This document shows positions 18,078-25,808 of a stretch of DNA of 61,770 nucleotides, piece by piece. Below the pieces are notes generated by a model. It saw nothing but the letters and a program-made list of their open reading frames with translations. It was not told where the DNA came from and did no database searches. The translations under genes and the position numbers were made by a program. How positions within the stretch are numbered: the stretch's first letter is position 1; each line of letters opens with the position of its first letter. Source of the stretch: Streptococcus sanguinis SK355 (GTDB taxonomy: Bacteria > Bacillota > Bacilli > Lactobacillales > Streptococcaceae); the NCBI RefSeq assembly GCF_000212855.1, contig NZ_GL890993.1, positions 1,217,098-1,278,867 on the forward strand, given 5' to 3'.

Positions 18078-18218
18078 ATGAAATGGAAACCACTTCAGGG
18101 CTCACTGCCTCCTGTTAATCCTTTTGGCAGCAAATTTCGCTTGCTGATGGGATTGTTTGTCGTGCTTTTTTCAATCTTTCTACTCCTCATGCAGACATTG
18201 GCTGCTTTGGAGGAGTAG
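18078..18218 (+). CDS. Small single-pass membrane protein, 46 aa
   Basis: An ORF with a strong ribosome site (AGGAGG, 7 nt before ATG). It reads MKWKPLQGSLPPVNPFGSK, then a hydrophobic helix of about 22 residues (LLMGLFVVLFSIFLLLM) and a short LEE tail. The positive N-terminus predicts N-in orientation. I do not recognise the family. It is followed by a clear terminator, so it looks like an independent small gene. A real product is supported by the ribosome site and the coherent helix, but no homology can be checked. Confidence 0.65.
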   Translation: MKWKPLQGSLPPVNPFGSKFRLLMGLFVVLFSIFLLLMQTLAALEE

Positions 18219-18288
18219 TTGGCTTGACCAAACGTCAGCGTGACTAAGATTAAGCTTCAGTAAAAAGCTTTGAAAATCTAGAATATAT

Positions 18289-18340
18289 GAAAAGTCTGTT
18301 GTCTCAACTTTTGTTGGGAATAGCAGACTTTTTATTTTTC
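18289..18340 (+). terminator. Terminator
   Basis: AAAGTCTG/CAGACTTT outer arms and CAAC/GTTG inner arms, then TTTTTATTTTT, ending the 46-aa gene's transcript. Confidence 0.82.
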
Positions 18341-18465
18341 AAGGAAAGATAAGCATTATAAGCAGTCAAATGCTTGAATTTTTCATAAAATTAAAAATAA
18401 GCTTGTATTTTTCTAGCAAGTATGGTAAACTATTTTAGTAAAAAATTATACAAAGGAGACTGTTG

Positions 18466-18786
18466 ATGAAGACAAAAACATTAGCACTCGTAAATGGACT
18501 AGTTGGACTTATCGGTGGTATTATTCTACTTTTGTGGCCTTTCTTCATTTGGGTTATTTATTTTATGCTAGGTGTATTTGACATCCTGAAAATTGCAATC
18601 CTAGCTTTGGGGATTGCTGGTATTGTCTACTATAAGGATGATAATCGTGTGGGACCAGCAGGCTCTATCTTGATGATTGTAGGTGGAATTTTTACCTTTA
18701 ATGACTTCTTGGGCTGGATTGGTGCTATTCTTTCTATCATAGGCGGTTCCCTTTATTTAGCAAGCTTGAAGAGATTCCAAGTATAG
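18466..18786 (+). CDS. Small polytopic membrane protein
   Basis: A 106-aa protein with three to four hydrophobic helices (about 5-30, 36-55, 64-80, 82-98) rich in Gly and Ile. It resembles small DUF4064-like membrane proteins of Gram-positives, without certainty. The ATG at 18466 has AGGAG 7 nt upstream; the TTG just before it is rejected. No charged catalytic residues are seen. It is a single gene with its own terminator. Function unknown. Confidence 0.75.
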   Translation: MKTKTLALVNGLVGLIGGIILLLWPFFIWVIYFMLGVFDILKIAILALGIAGIVYYKDDNRVGPAGSILMIVGGIFTFNDFLGWIGAILSIIGGSLYLASLKRFQV

Positions 18787-18851
18787 AGCGAGGATTGAAA
18801 AAATACTAGTTTAAAGCTTGCATTGCCTTAAATGGATAAGCAATCATGCAG

Positions 18852-18896
18852 AAGCAGGATGGTGAACTTTGGTTAGTTCTATCCTGCTTTTTTCTT
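18852..18896 (+). terminator. Terminator
   Basis: AGCAGGAT/ATCCTGCT outer arms with GAAC/GTTC inner pairing and T6. Confidence 0.88.
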
Positions 18897-18906
18897 TTTA
18901 GCTTAT

Positions 18907-18951
18907 TTACAATCATTCTTAATAGCCAAGTAAGCCTAGTCATGGTATAAT
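18907..18951 (+). promoter_or_regulatory. perR promoter with a candidate Per box
   Basis: TGGTATAAT (18943-18951) is an extended -10. Upstream, TTACAATCATTCTTA (18907-18921) matches the Per box TTATAATNATTATAA at 11 of 14 fixed positions, suggesting autoregulation. Confidence 0.5.
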
Positions 18952-18989
18952 GGTAATGACTTAGATGAGAGGCTATAACGGAGTAGATA

Positions 18990-19433
18990 ATGAAACAAGA
19001 ACATCAGCATGACTTTGACCAAGTAATTGGCCATTTGCGCGCCAAGGGCGTGCGTATTACAGAAACGCGGAAGGCGGTAATTGACTATATTATCCAAAGT
19101 CACGACCATCCTAGCGCTGAAATGATATATCAGGACTTGAAGCCCAATTTTCCTAATATGAGTCTGGCAACAGTCTACAATAATCTCAAGGTTCTGATTG
19201 ATGAGGGTTTTGTCGCTGAGCTCAAGGTTCGCAATGATACGACGACCTACTTTGACTTTATGGGCCATCAGCATCTCAATGTTATCTGTGAAAAATGCGG
19301 CCGTATTGCTGATATGGAGCTGGAACTTCCGGATGTGAAGCATGAGGCTGAAGTGCAGACTGGCTACCACATCACCCAAAGCCAGACGACTGTCTATGGC
19401 CTCTGCCCCCAATGCCAGCAAGAGGCGGTGTGA
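18990..19433 (+). CDS. perR: Peroxide-responsive Fur-family repressor PerR
   Basis: A 147-aa Fur-family regulator and, from its sequence, the streptococcal PerR. PerR with Fe or Mn represses peroxide-defence and metal genes until the His ligands are oxidised. The winged helix includes RITETRKAVIDYII and FPNMSLATVYNNLKVL. The His-rich regulatory-site residues lie in the HQHDFD N-terminus and FMGHQHLN. The structural zinc site is CEKC (about 95) and CPQC (about 140). The spacing to its extended -10 promoter is normal. It is a single gene. Confidence 0.9.
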   Translation: MKQEHQHDFDQVIGHLRAKGVRITETRKAVIDYIIQSHDHPSAEMIYQDLKPNFPNMSLATVYNNLKVLIDEGFVAELKVRNDTTTYFDFMGHQHLNVICEKCGRIADMELELPDVKHEAEVQTGYHITQSQTTVYGLCPQCQQEAV

Positions 19434-19481
19434 CTGCGAGGATGATTAGGAGCTTTTTGGAGCCTAAAGACGAACAAAGTT

Positions 19482-19552
19482 TTGACTCGCTTCGCAAGTT
19501 CTATCTGCAACTTCAAAGCAGTACTTTGAGCCATCGGCTACTGCGTCAAGAT
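19482..19552. repeat. BOX-like intergenic repeat, degenerate
   Basis: The run TTCTATCTGCAACTTCAAAG and the following CAGTACTTTGAGC strongly resemble boxB-type modules of the pneumococcal BOX element as I remember them. TCAAAG/CTTTGA form the characteristic hairpin. It lies between perR and its probable terminator. Confidence 0.6.
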
Positions 19553-19566
19553 TCTTTTTCAAATAA

Positions 19567-19603
19567 AAAGTAAGGCTAGAACTTATGTCTCTTAGCCTTT
19601 TTC
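19567..19603 (+). terminator. Terminator downstream of perR
   Basis: AAGGCTA/TAGCCTT arms with flanking A and T runs. It lies about 130 bp after the perR stop, beyond the BOX-like repeat. The rest of the gap, 19604-19736, shows nothing I can identify. Confidence 0.7.
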
Positions 19604-19736
19604 TATGTGTTTTAGCAATGCATGTTCGCAGGATGAGGATATCATCTGAGCTTAGAGACGTTGATATCTAGTCAAGTACAGCACTTAGCAAGATCAGATA
19701 TTTCAAGTACAACCCCTTATATACTTATGCTATTAT

Positions 19737-19765
19737 TTTACAGGTGAATTCTCTTTTGATATAAT
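19737..19765 (+). promoter_or_regulatory. Promoter with a long leader
   Basis: TTTACA (19737-19742), 17 bp, TATAAT (19760-19765) with TGA before the -10. The expected start near 19772 leaves a leader of about 135 nt before the next gene; no known riboswitch fold is recognised in it. Confidence 0.65.
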
Positions 19766-19906
19766 GAAAGCAGAATAAAGCCTTGTACAAAGAGATTCAA
19801 AGAGTTCTGAAGGATTTACAATATAGGTAAATTCGTCATAAGTCTGTAGTATTGAAATCTTTAAAGGGTATTACTTTGTGGGTAGGTTAGGTTTTTAGGA
19901 GGTCTT

Positions 19907-20650
19907 ATGTTTTGGAGAAAGAAATGGTTGGATGAATTGCCAGACGGCGAAGAATCACCTTTTTTTGAATGCCGACACCTTCTCTTTAAAGAGGAAGCTG
20001 GCTATCCTATCTGTCCTTCTTGTGGCGGACTCATAAAAGAGAATTTTCCTAAGAAAAATACGGATAAAGCCCGACTGCATTTAATATGGAAAAAGGTTCA
20101 GCAACTGTGGAGTGTCAAGTTTGGAGAAGGCTATTCCTTATGGTTAGTTCTATTTCCAGCTATCTTTGTTCCAGAATATCTAGGCTATTGGCTTTTAAGT
20201 ACTGGAGATTATGGTTTTACTAGCTTCTTTCTTCCAAGTCGGCATCGACCTACAATGATTAGTTATGCTATTGACGGCTACTTTGTTTTGTTTTTCTTTT
20301 TTCTAGGTCAGGAGCGCACTAAACGGTTTGCAACTTTTTCTTTAGGCTTTGAGCGTTTCCATAGAATTCTTTATTCTTGGCCTGTGCGTGTCGTTCTTTT
20401 TGCTGTTATCATCTTTTTACTTAATCTTTATATGCCTAAGATTTACGAGCCATACGCACAGTATTATATATCTAAGCATGATTATCTGACTCCCGCTCAG
20501 CATGCCAAAGGAGTGGAGCTTTTTATCCAGACTAACATGATTTCAATTTGGATGACAGCTGGTCTGTTGGCAATTCATGAGTTAATAGATAGACGTAGAA
20601 CCAAGTGGCTCAAGGAAGCCAACGAAGCTTATCTGTCTGGCGGGTGCTAA
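19907..20650 (+). CDS. Membrane protein with N-terminal zinc-ribbon-like motif
   Basis: A 247-aa protein I do not recognise. Near the N-terminus, a Cys-X-His (about residue 24) followed by CPSCGG (about 41) suggests a small zinc site on the cytoplasmic side. At least four hydrophobic segments follow (about 75-95, 120-140, 160-180 and 210-225). A strong AGGAGG lies 5 nt before the ATG. The C-terminus is basic and cytoplasmic. It has its own promoter and lies between perR and gpmA with no cotranscribed partner. Function unknown. Confidence 0.7.
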   Translation: MFWRKKWLDELPDGEESPFFECRHLLFKEEAGYPICPSCGGLIKENFPKKNTDKARLHLIWKKVQQLWSVKFGEGYSLWLVLFPAIFVPEYLGYWLLSTGDYGFTSFFLPSRHRPTMISYAIDGYFVLFFFFLGQERTKRFATFSLGFERFHRILYSWPVRVVLFAVIIFLLNLYMPKIYEPYAQYYISKHDYLTPAQHAKGVELFIQTNMISIWMTAGLLAIHELIDRRRTKWLKEANEAYLSGGC

Positions 20651-20674
20651 GGCAAAGGTTTCTGATCGGAAATA

Positions 20675-20690
20675 CAAAAGCGCTTTCTTG
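20675..20690 (+). promoter_or_regulatory. Candidate cre (CcpA) site upstream of gpmA
   Basis: AAAAGCGCTTTC is a near match to the cre consensus TGWAANCGNTNWCA, failing at the outer T and A. It lies about 110 bp before the glycolytic gene gpmA, just upstream of its likely promoter. Confidence 0.35.
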
Positions 20691-20799
20691 CTGAAAAAGG
20701 TCTGATTTGACGAAATAGGCTAGCTTTTTAGGCGAAAATTTTGTAAAATAGAATAGATAAACGGGGACTGCCTCGGAAAATAAAAGGAGAATCCATCTA

Positions 20800-21492
20800 A
20801 TGGTAAAATTAGTTTTTGCTCGCCACGGTGAGTCTGAATGGAACAAAGCTAACCTTTTCACTGGTTGGGCTGATGTTGACTTGTCTGAAAAAGGTACACA
20901 GCAAGCAATCGACGCTGGTGAACTGATTAAAGAAGCTGGTATCGAGTTTGACCAAGCTTACACTTCAGTTTTGAAGCGTGCGATTAAGACAACTAACCTT
21001 GCTTTGGAAGCGGCTGATCAGCTTTGGGTACCAGTTGAAAAATCATGGCGTTTGAACGAGCGTCACTATGGCGGCCTGACTGGTAAAAACAAGGCAGAAG
21101 CAGCTGAACAATTTGGTGATGAGCAAGTGCACATCTGGCGTCGTTCATACGATGTATTGCCTCCTGCAATGCCTCGTGATGACGAATACTCAGCACACAC
21201 TGACCGTCGTTATGCTTCACTTGACGACTCAGTTATTCCAGATGCTGAAAACTTGAAAGTTACTTTGGAACGTGCCCTTCCATTCTGGGAAGACAAGATT
21301 GCTCCAGCTTTGAAAGATGGCAAGAATGTCTTTGTAGGTGCACACGGTAACTCAATCCGTGCCCTTGTGAAGCACATCAAACAATTGTCTGACGATGAAA
21401 TCATGGACGTGGAAATTCCAAACTTCCCACCATTGGTATTCGAATTTGACGAAAAATTGAATGTAGTAAAAGAATACTACCTTGGAAAATAA
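20800..21492 (+). CDS. gpmA: 2,3-bisphosphoglycerate-dependent phosphoglycerate mutase
   Basis: A 230-aa dPGM that interconverts 3- and 2-phosphoglycerate in glycolysis. The catalytic histidine is in [12 protein letters not shown] (H10 region), with [12 protein letters not shown] and the second histidine in [15 protein letters not shown]. Length is typical. AAAGGAG precedes the ATG. Codon usage is strongly biased to optimal codons, as for the HU gene, fitting high expression. It is a single gene. Confidence 0.97.
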   Translation: MVKLVFARHGESEWNKANLFTGWADVDLSEKGTQQAIDAGELIKEAGIEFDQAYTSVLKRAIKTTNLALEAADQLWVPVEKSWRLNERHYGGLTGKNKAEAAEQFGDEQVHIWRRSYDVLPPAMPRDDEYSAHTDRRYASLDDSVIPDAENLKVTLERALPFWEDKIAPALKDGKNVFVGAHGNSIRALVKHIKQLSDDEIMDVEIPNFPPLVFEFDEKLNVVKEYYLGK

Positions 21493-21537
21493 GCTTAAAG
21501 GAATCTGGGATTATTCTCAGGTTCTTTGCTTTTCCAG

Positions 21538-21610
21538 AGAGGAAGAACAAGTCTTGCTGAAAGCTTAGCTAGCAAGTCTTTTAGGTTCAGTAGTTTGGCA
21601 GACTTCCTCT
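21538..21610 (+). other. Structured intergenic segment after gpmA
   Basis: A perfect 8-bp outer stem AGAGGAAG (21538-21545) with CTTCCTCT (21603-21610) encloses a second stem AAGTCTTGCT/AGCAAGTCTT with one mismatch. A weaker terminator-like hairpin for gpmA lies at 21498-21528. The class of structure is not recognised. Confidence 0.4.
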
Positions 21611-21713
21611 TAACTCGTCCATATTTTCAGATTTTCTATCAGTTTTGAAACATTCATCGAGCTGGATTTATGGTAAAATAAAGGTCAGAACTTTTACTAG
21701 AATGAGAGAGAAG

Positions 21714-23768
21714 ATGGCAAGGAAGAAGAGAAAATTTGATAGTCATTCCATCACCAGAAGGCTTTATCTGCTATTTGGAATCGTGATGTTTTTGTTTTTA
21801 GCCTTGATTGCTCGTCTTGGCTATATGCAGGTGGTCAATCAGGACTTTTATACGGATAAGTTGGCCAAGGCCAGCAAGACCAGGATTACCACTAGCTCAG
21901 TGCGTGGGCAGATTTATGATGCTACCGGCAAGCCCTTGGTGGAAAATACGACCAAGCAGGTGGTGACCTATACACGGGATAATCGGCTGACGGCTGGAGA
22001 GATTCGAGCGACAGCTCAAAAGCTCCTGACCTATGTCAGTGTCAGCGATACAGAGGTGACAGACCGCCAAGAGGTGGACTATTATTTGGCAGACAGCGCA
22101 GTCTATCAGGAAGTAGTGGAAAAGCTGCCTAAGGACAAGAAATTTGATACAGACGGCAACCGCTTGCCTGAGTCCAAAATCTATAAGGCGGCAGCTGAAA
22201 GCATTGACCCTAAACAGCTGGGCTATACGGATGAGGAAAAGAAGGCCATCGTTCTCTTTAGTCAGATGAATGCAATTTCCAACTTTGCGACGGGGACCAT
22301 CCAGACAGATCCGCTGACAACAGAGCAGGTGGCTGTACTGGCTTCCAGCAGCAAGGAACTGCCAGGTATCAGTGTCTCAACGGGCTGGGACCGCAAGGTC
22401 TTGGATACCTCGCTGGCTTCTATCGTGGGTAATATCTCGACAGAAAAGACTGGGTTACCAGCTGAGGAAGTGGATGATTACCTGAAAAAAGGCTACTCCC
22501 TCAATGACCGGGTGGGGACCTCCTATTTGGAAAAGCAGTATGAGTCAGTCCTGCAAGGCAAGCGAGCTGAGAAGGAGATTCATCTGGACAAAAATGGTAA
22601 TATGGAGAGCGTGGAAAATATCTCTGACGGCAGCAAGGGAGACAATCTCAAGCTGACGGTGGACTTAAGCTTCCAGCAGGGAGTGGAGGACATTCTCAAA
22701 AATGCCTTTAATGCAGAGTTGGCTAGTGGCAATGCAACTTACTCTGAGGGCGTCTATGCCGTAGCTATGGATCCCAATACCGGAGCCGTTTTAGCCATGG
22801 CAGGCATCCGGCATGATCTGGAAACAGGAGAAAGCTCAGTCGATGCTTTGGGGACCATGACAAATGTCTTTGTTCCGGGTTCTGTGGTCAAGGCTGCCAC
22901 TTTGACCTCAGGCTGGGAGAATAATGCTATTAGCGGCAACCAAGTCCTGACAGACCAGCCGATTAGCTTTGGCGGTACGGACAGTATCACTTCTTGGTTT
23001 ACCCAGTATGGTTCACGTGCTATCACAGCCCAAGAGGCTTTGGAATACTCTTCCAATACCTATATGGTGCAAGTAGCGCTGAAGATGATGGGAACGCCTT
23101 ACTCAGCGGATATGAAACTGGATTTTGATGAGCTGGATCCGTCCATGAAAAAGCTGCGTTCGACCTTTGCAGAGTATGGTCTGGGAACTTCGACAGGTAT
23201 TGACCTGCCAAATGAGTCCACAGGTTATCTTCCTGACAAGTTTACTTTTGCCAACTATCTGACCAATTCGTTCGGTCAGTTTGATAACTATACGACACTT
23301 CAGCTGGCCCAGTATGCCTCGACAGTAGCTAATAATGGTAAACGTGTGGCTCCACATATCGTTGAAGGCATCTACGGCAACAGTGACCAAGGAGGACTGG
23401 GTGATTTGGTGCAGAAAATTGATACCAAGGAGCTGAACCAGGTCAATATCTCTGACGAGGATATGAGTATTATCAAGCAAGGCTTCTATCAAGTGGTTCA
23501 TGGTAGCAGTGGCTTTACGACTGGTCGGACCATTTCTCAGGGAGAGAGCGTGCCAATCAGTGCCAAGACTGGTACGGCTGAGACCTTTGTGGACAAGGGT
23601 AAGAAAGAAGCCATCAATACCAATGTCGTGTCCTATGCACCGAGTGAGAAGCCGCAGATTGCGGTGGCGGTGGTGTTCCCTCACAATACGGATCTATCTT
23701 CTACTGTCAGCCACAGTATCACTCGCGATATTATCAATCTTTACAACCAACAACACCCTATGAATTAG
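21714..23768 (+). CDS. pbp2B: Class B penicillin-binding protein 2B
   Basis: A 684-aa transpeptidase for peripheral and elongation cell-wall synthesis. A basic N-terminus and one membrane helix (about 20-42) anchor it; the dimerisation domain follows and the transpeptidase domain occupies the C-terminal half. Active-site motifs are S390-V-V-K, S446-S-N and K618-T-G. The residue after SSN is Thr449, the usual penicillin-susceptible state in pneumococcal PBP2b. The ATG at 21714 is used because the longer in-frame start at 21645 lies upstream of the TGGTAAAAT promoter (21670-21678). recR follows, the usual streptococcal order. Confidence 0.93.
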   Translation: MARKKRKFDSHSITRRLYLLFGIVMFLFLALIARLGYMQVVNQDFYTDKLAKASKTRITTSSVRGQIYDATGKPLVENTTKQVVTYTRDNRLTAGEIRATAQKLLTYVSVSDTEVTDRQEVDYYLADSAVYQEVVEKLPKDKKFDTDGNRLPESKIYKAAAESIDPKQLGYTDEEKKAIVLFSQMNAISNFATGTIQTDPLTTEQVAVLASSSKELPGISVSTGWDRKVLDTSLASIVGNISTEKTGLPAEEVDDYLKKGYSLNDRVGTSYLEKQYESVLQGKRAEKEIHLDKNGNMESVENISDGSKGDNLKLTVDLSFQQGVEDILKNAFNAELASGNATYSEGVYAVAMDPNTGAVLAMAGIRHDLETGESSVDALGTMTNVFVPGSVVKAATLTSGWENNAISGNQVLTDQPISFGGTDSITSWFTQYGSRAITAQEALEYSSNTYMVQVALKMMGTPYSADMKLDFDELDPSMKKLRSTFAEYGLGTSTGIDLPNESTGYLPDKFTFANYLTNSFGQFDNYTTLQLAQYASTVANNGKRVAPHIVEGIYGNSDQGGLGDLVQKIDTKELNQVNISDEDMSIIKQGFYQVVHGSSGFTTGRTISQGESVPISAKTGTAETFVDKGKKEAINTNVVSYAPSEKPQIAVAVVFPHNTDLSSTVSHSITRDIINLYNQQHPMN

Positions 23769-23860
23769 TGCTCAATGAAAATCATCAGCAAACATAGAAA
23801 GCTAAAGCTGTTAGTGCTCAAGTAGAGCAACCTGGTTTGAGGAGATTTTTTGAGAATAGA
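23768..23860. repeat. BOX-like element (boxA/boxC-like ends)
   Basis: It begins GTGCTCAATGAAAATCA and ends GGAGATTTTTTGAGAATAG, matching from memory the two ends of pneumococcal BOX elements. The ends are imperfect inverted repeats of each other. The interior contains AGCAAAC and GAGCAACCTGG, also BOX-like. It fills the whole gap between pbp2B and recR. Confidence 0.6.
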
Positions 23861-23871
23861 GAAAGGATTTT

Positions 23872-24468
23872 ATGCTTTACCCAACCCCTATTGCCAAGCT
23901 GATTGACAGTTTTTCAAAGCTGCCCGGCATTGGCATCAAAACAGCCACTCGACTGGCTTTTTACACTATTGGCATGAGTGATGACGATGTCAATGAATTT
24001 GCCAAGAATCTGCTGGCTGCTAAGCGTGAGCTGAGCTACTGCTCTGTCTGCGGCAACCTGACGGACGAAGACCCTTGTGCTATCTGTCAAGACCAGTCGC
24101 GCGATCAATCAACTATTTTGATTGTTGAGGATAGCCGGGATGTGTCTGCCATGGAAAATATCCAGGAATACCACGGACTTTATCATGTTTTGCATGGCTT
24201 GATTTCACCTATGAACGGCGTTGGACCGGACGATATCAATCTCAAAAGTCTAATCACTCGTCTGATGGATAGTGAGGTGACGGAAGTTATCGTCGCGACC
24301 AATGCGACAGCAGATGGCGAAGCGACTTCCATGTATATCTCACGGGTCTTGAAACCGGCTGGGATTAAGGTGACTCGCCTAGCGCGTGGTTTGGCGGTTG
24401 GATCCGACATTGAGTATGCGGATGAGGTTACGCTGATTCGCGCTATCGAAAATCGGACGGAATTATAA
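23872..24468 (+). CDS. recR: Recombination mediator RecR
   Basis: A 198-aa RecR that, with RecO, loads RecA at gaps. Helix-hairpin-helix [15 protein letters not shown] (about 17-31), the C4 zinc finger CSVCG and CAIC (about 57-72), and the Toprim domain starting [14 protein letters not shown] (about 82) are all intact. GAAAGGA precedes the ATG. The BOX-like repeat separates it from pbp2B, so expression may come from read-through. Confidence 0.96.
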   Translation: MLYPTPIAKLIDSFSKLPGIGIKTATRLAFYTIGMSDDDVNEFAKNLLAAKRELSYCSVCGNLTDEDPCAICQDQSRDQSTILIVEDSRDVSAMENIQEYHGLYHVLHGLISPMNGVGPDDINLKSLITRLMDSEVTEVIVATNATADGEATSMYISRVLKPAGIKVTRLARGLAVGSDIEYADEVTLIRAIENRTEL

Positions 24469-24474
24469 ACATCA

Positions 24475-24518
24475 AGGATTTTTCTTGCTCTAGCTGGCTG
24501 GAAGAGTCCTTTTTTCTG
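24475..24518 (+). terminator. Terminator after recR
   Basis: AAGGA/TCCTT outer pairs with a TTCTT/AAGA inner stem and T6. Confidence 0.7.
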
Positions 24519-24538
24519 TTCAAAAATACTGGGAATTG

Positions 24539-24547
24539 TGATATACT
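24539..24547 (+). promoter_or_regulatory. Promoter of ddl
   Basis: TGATATACT (extended -10), giving a leader of about 130 nt before the ddl ATG. AGCTGGCAGCT in the leader (about 24635) can form a short hairpin. Confidence 0.55.
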
Positions 24548-24686
24548 AAAACGGACTGATACAGAAGCTCCTGCTTAGAGGAATCCATTAGGTAGATTGA
24601 TGCGAAACCAAGATTTTTAGGTTGTTTTATTTCGAGCTGGCAGCTTTTGTAAATCGTACTATTTTTAGAAAATGATAGGAAAAATC

Positions 24687-25733
24687 ATGGCAAAACAAAG
24701 ATTGATTTTATTGTATGGCGGACGCAGTGCAGAGCGGGAAGTTTCGGTTTTATCAGCTGAGAGCGTCATGAGGGCTGTCAATTATGATAGATTTTCAGTG
24801 AAGACTTACTTCATCACCAAGGATGGAGATTTTATCCAAACTCAGGAATTTGAAGCAACGCCAGCGGCTGATGAGAAACTGATGACCAATGCCACAGTGG
24901 ATATGTCTCGGAAGATTAAGCCAAGCGATATTTACGAAGATGGAGCGGTGGTCTTTCCAGTCCTCCATGGTCCCATGGGCGAAGATGGCTCTATCCAAGG
25001 ATTCCTTGAAGTACTCAAAATGCCTTATGTCGGATGTAATATTTTGTCCTCTAGCCTAGCCATGGATAAAATTACGACCAAGCGAGTGCTGGAATCAGCA
25101 GGCATTTCCCAAGTACCGTATGTAGCTCTAGTAGATGGCGAAGATGTGGAGCAAAAAATCCAAGAAATCGAGGAGAAATTGACCTATCCCGTCTTCACCA
25201 AGCCTTCCAATATGGGTTCCAGTGTCGGCATTTCTAAATCGGAGAATCAAGCAGAACTGCGTGCTTCTCTAGACCTGGCATTCAAATACGACAGCCGGGT
25301 ACTGGTTGAGCAAGGAGTGACGGCTCGCGAGATTGAGGTTGGGCTTCTGGGCAATGTGGATGTCAAGAGTACCCTTCCTGGAGAAGTGGTCAAGGACGTG
25401 GCTTTCTATGACTACGAAGCCAAATACATCGATAACAAGATTACCATGGATATTCCGGCTAAGATTCCAGAAGAAGTGGTGAGCCTGATGCGTCAAAATG
25501 CAGAGGCAGCTTTCCGAGCTCTGGGCTGTCTGGGACTGTCTCGCTGTGATTTCTTCTATGCAGAAGATGGTCAGGTCTTCCTTAATGAGCTCAATACCAT
25601 GCCAGGTTTTACCCAGTGGTCTATGTATCCACTACTCTGGGAAAATATGGGACTGGCCTATCCTGACTTGATTGAGAAATTAGTTGGCCTAGCTGAAAAG
25701 GCATTTGCCAAGAGAGAGGCGCATCTTCTCTAA
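24687..25733 (+). CDS. ddl: D-alanine--D-alanine ligase
   Basis: A 348-aa ATP-grasp enzyme that makes D-Ala-D-Ala for peptidoglycan. Marks include [19 protein letters not shown] at the N-terminus, [12 protein letters not shown], the ATP-grasp segment [14 protein letters not shown] and the metal-binding end [12 protein letters not shown]. The Ser and Tyr region is typical of D-Ala ligases, not D-Lac types. AGGAAAA precedes the ATG at 24687; the upstream in-frame ATG at 24672 has no ribosome site. Confidence 0.96.
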   Translation: MAKQRLILLYGGRSAEREVSVLSAESVMRAVNYDRFSVKTYFITKDGDFIQTQEFEATPAADEKLMTNATVDMSRKIKPSDIYEDGAVVFPVLHGPMGEDGSIQGFLEVLKMPYVGCNILSSSLAMDKITTKRVLESAGISQVPYVALVDGEDVEQKIQEIEEKLTYPVFTKPSNMGSSVGISKSENQAELRASLDLAFKYDSRVLVEQGVTAREIEVGLLGNVDVKSTLPGEVVKDVAFYDYEAKYIDNKITMDIPAKIPEEVVSLMRQNAEAAFRALGCLGLSRCDFFYAEDGQVFLNELNTMPGFTQWSMYPLLWENMGLAYPDLIEKLVGLAEKAFAKREAHLL

Positions 25734-25737
25734 AATA

Positions 25738-25746
25738 TGATATAAT
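25738..25746 (+). promoter_or_regulatory. Promoter of murF
   Basis: TGATATAAT (extended -10), 62 bp before the murF ATG, just after the ddl stop. Confidence 0.6.
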
Positions 25747-25808
25747 AGAGGGGCTGAAAATTTTCGGTCCTTTCTTTTTGCGAGCAAACCGAAAAACGAG
25801 GAAGAAGT

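Noticed and set aside
23103..23684. A 193-codon minus-strand frame inside pbp2B.
   Set aside because: It is the shadow of the conserved transpeptidase domain, with no promoter or ribosome site.
24548..24686. A T-box or other riboswitch in the 130-nt ddl leader.
   Set aside because: No T-box sequence, specifier loop or terminator could be found; only one short AGCTGGCAGCT hairpin is visible.
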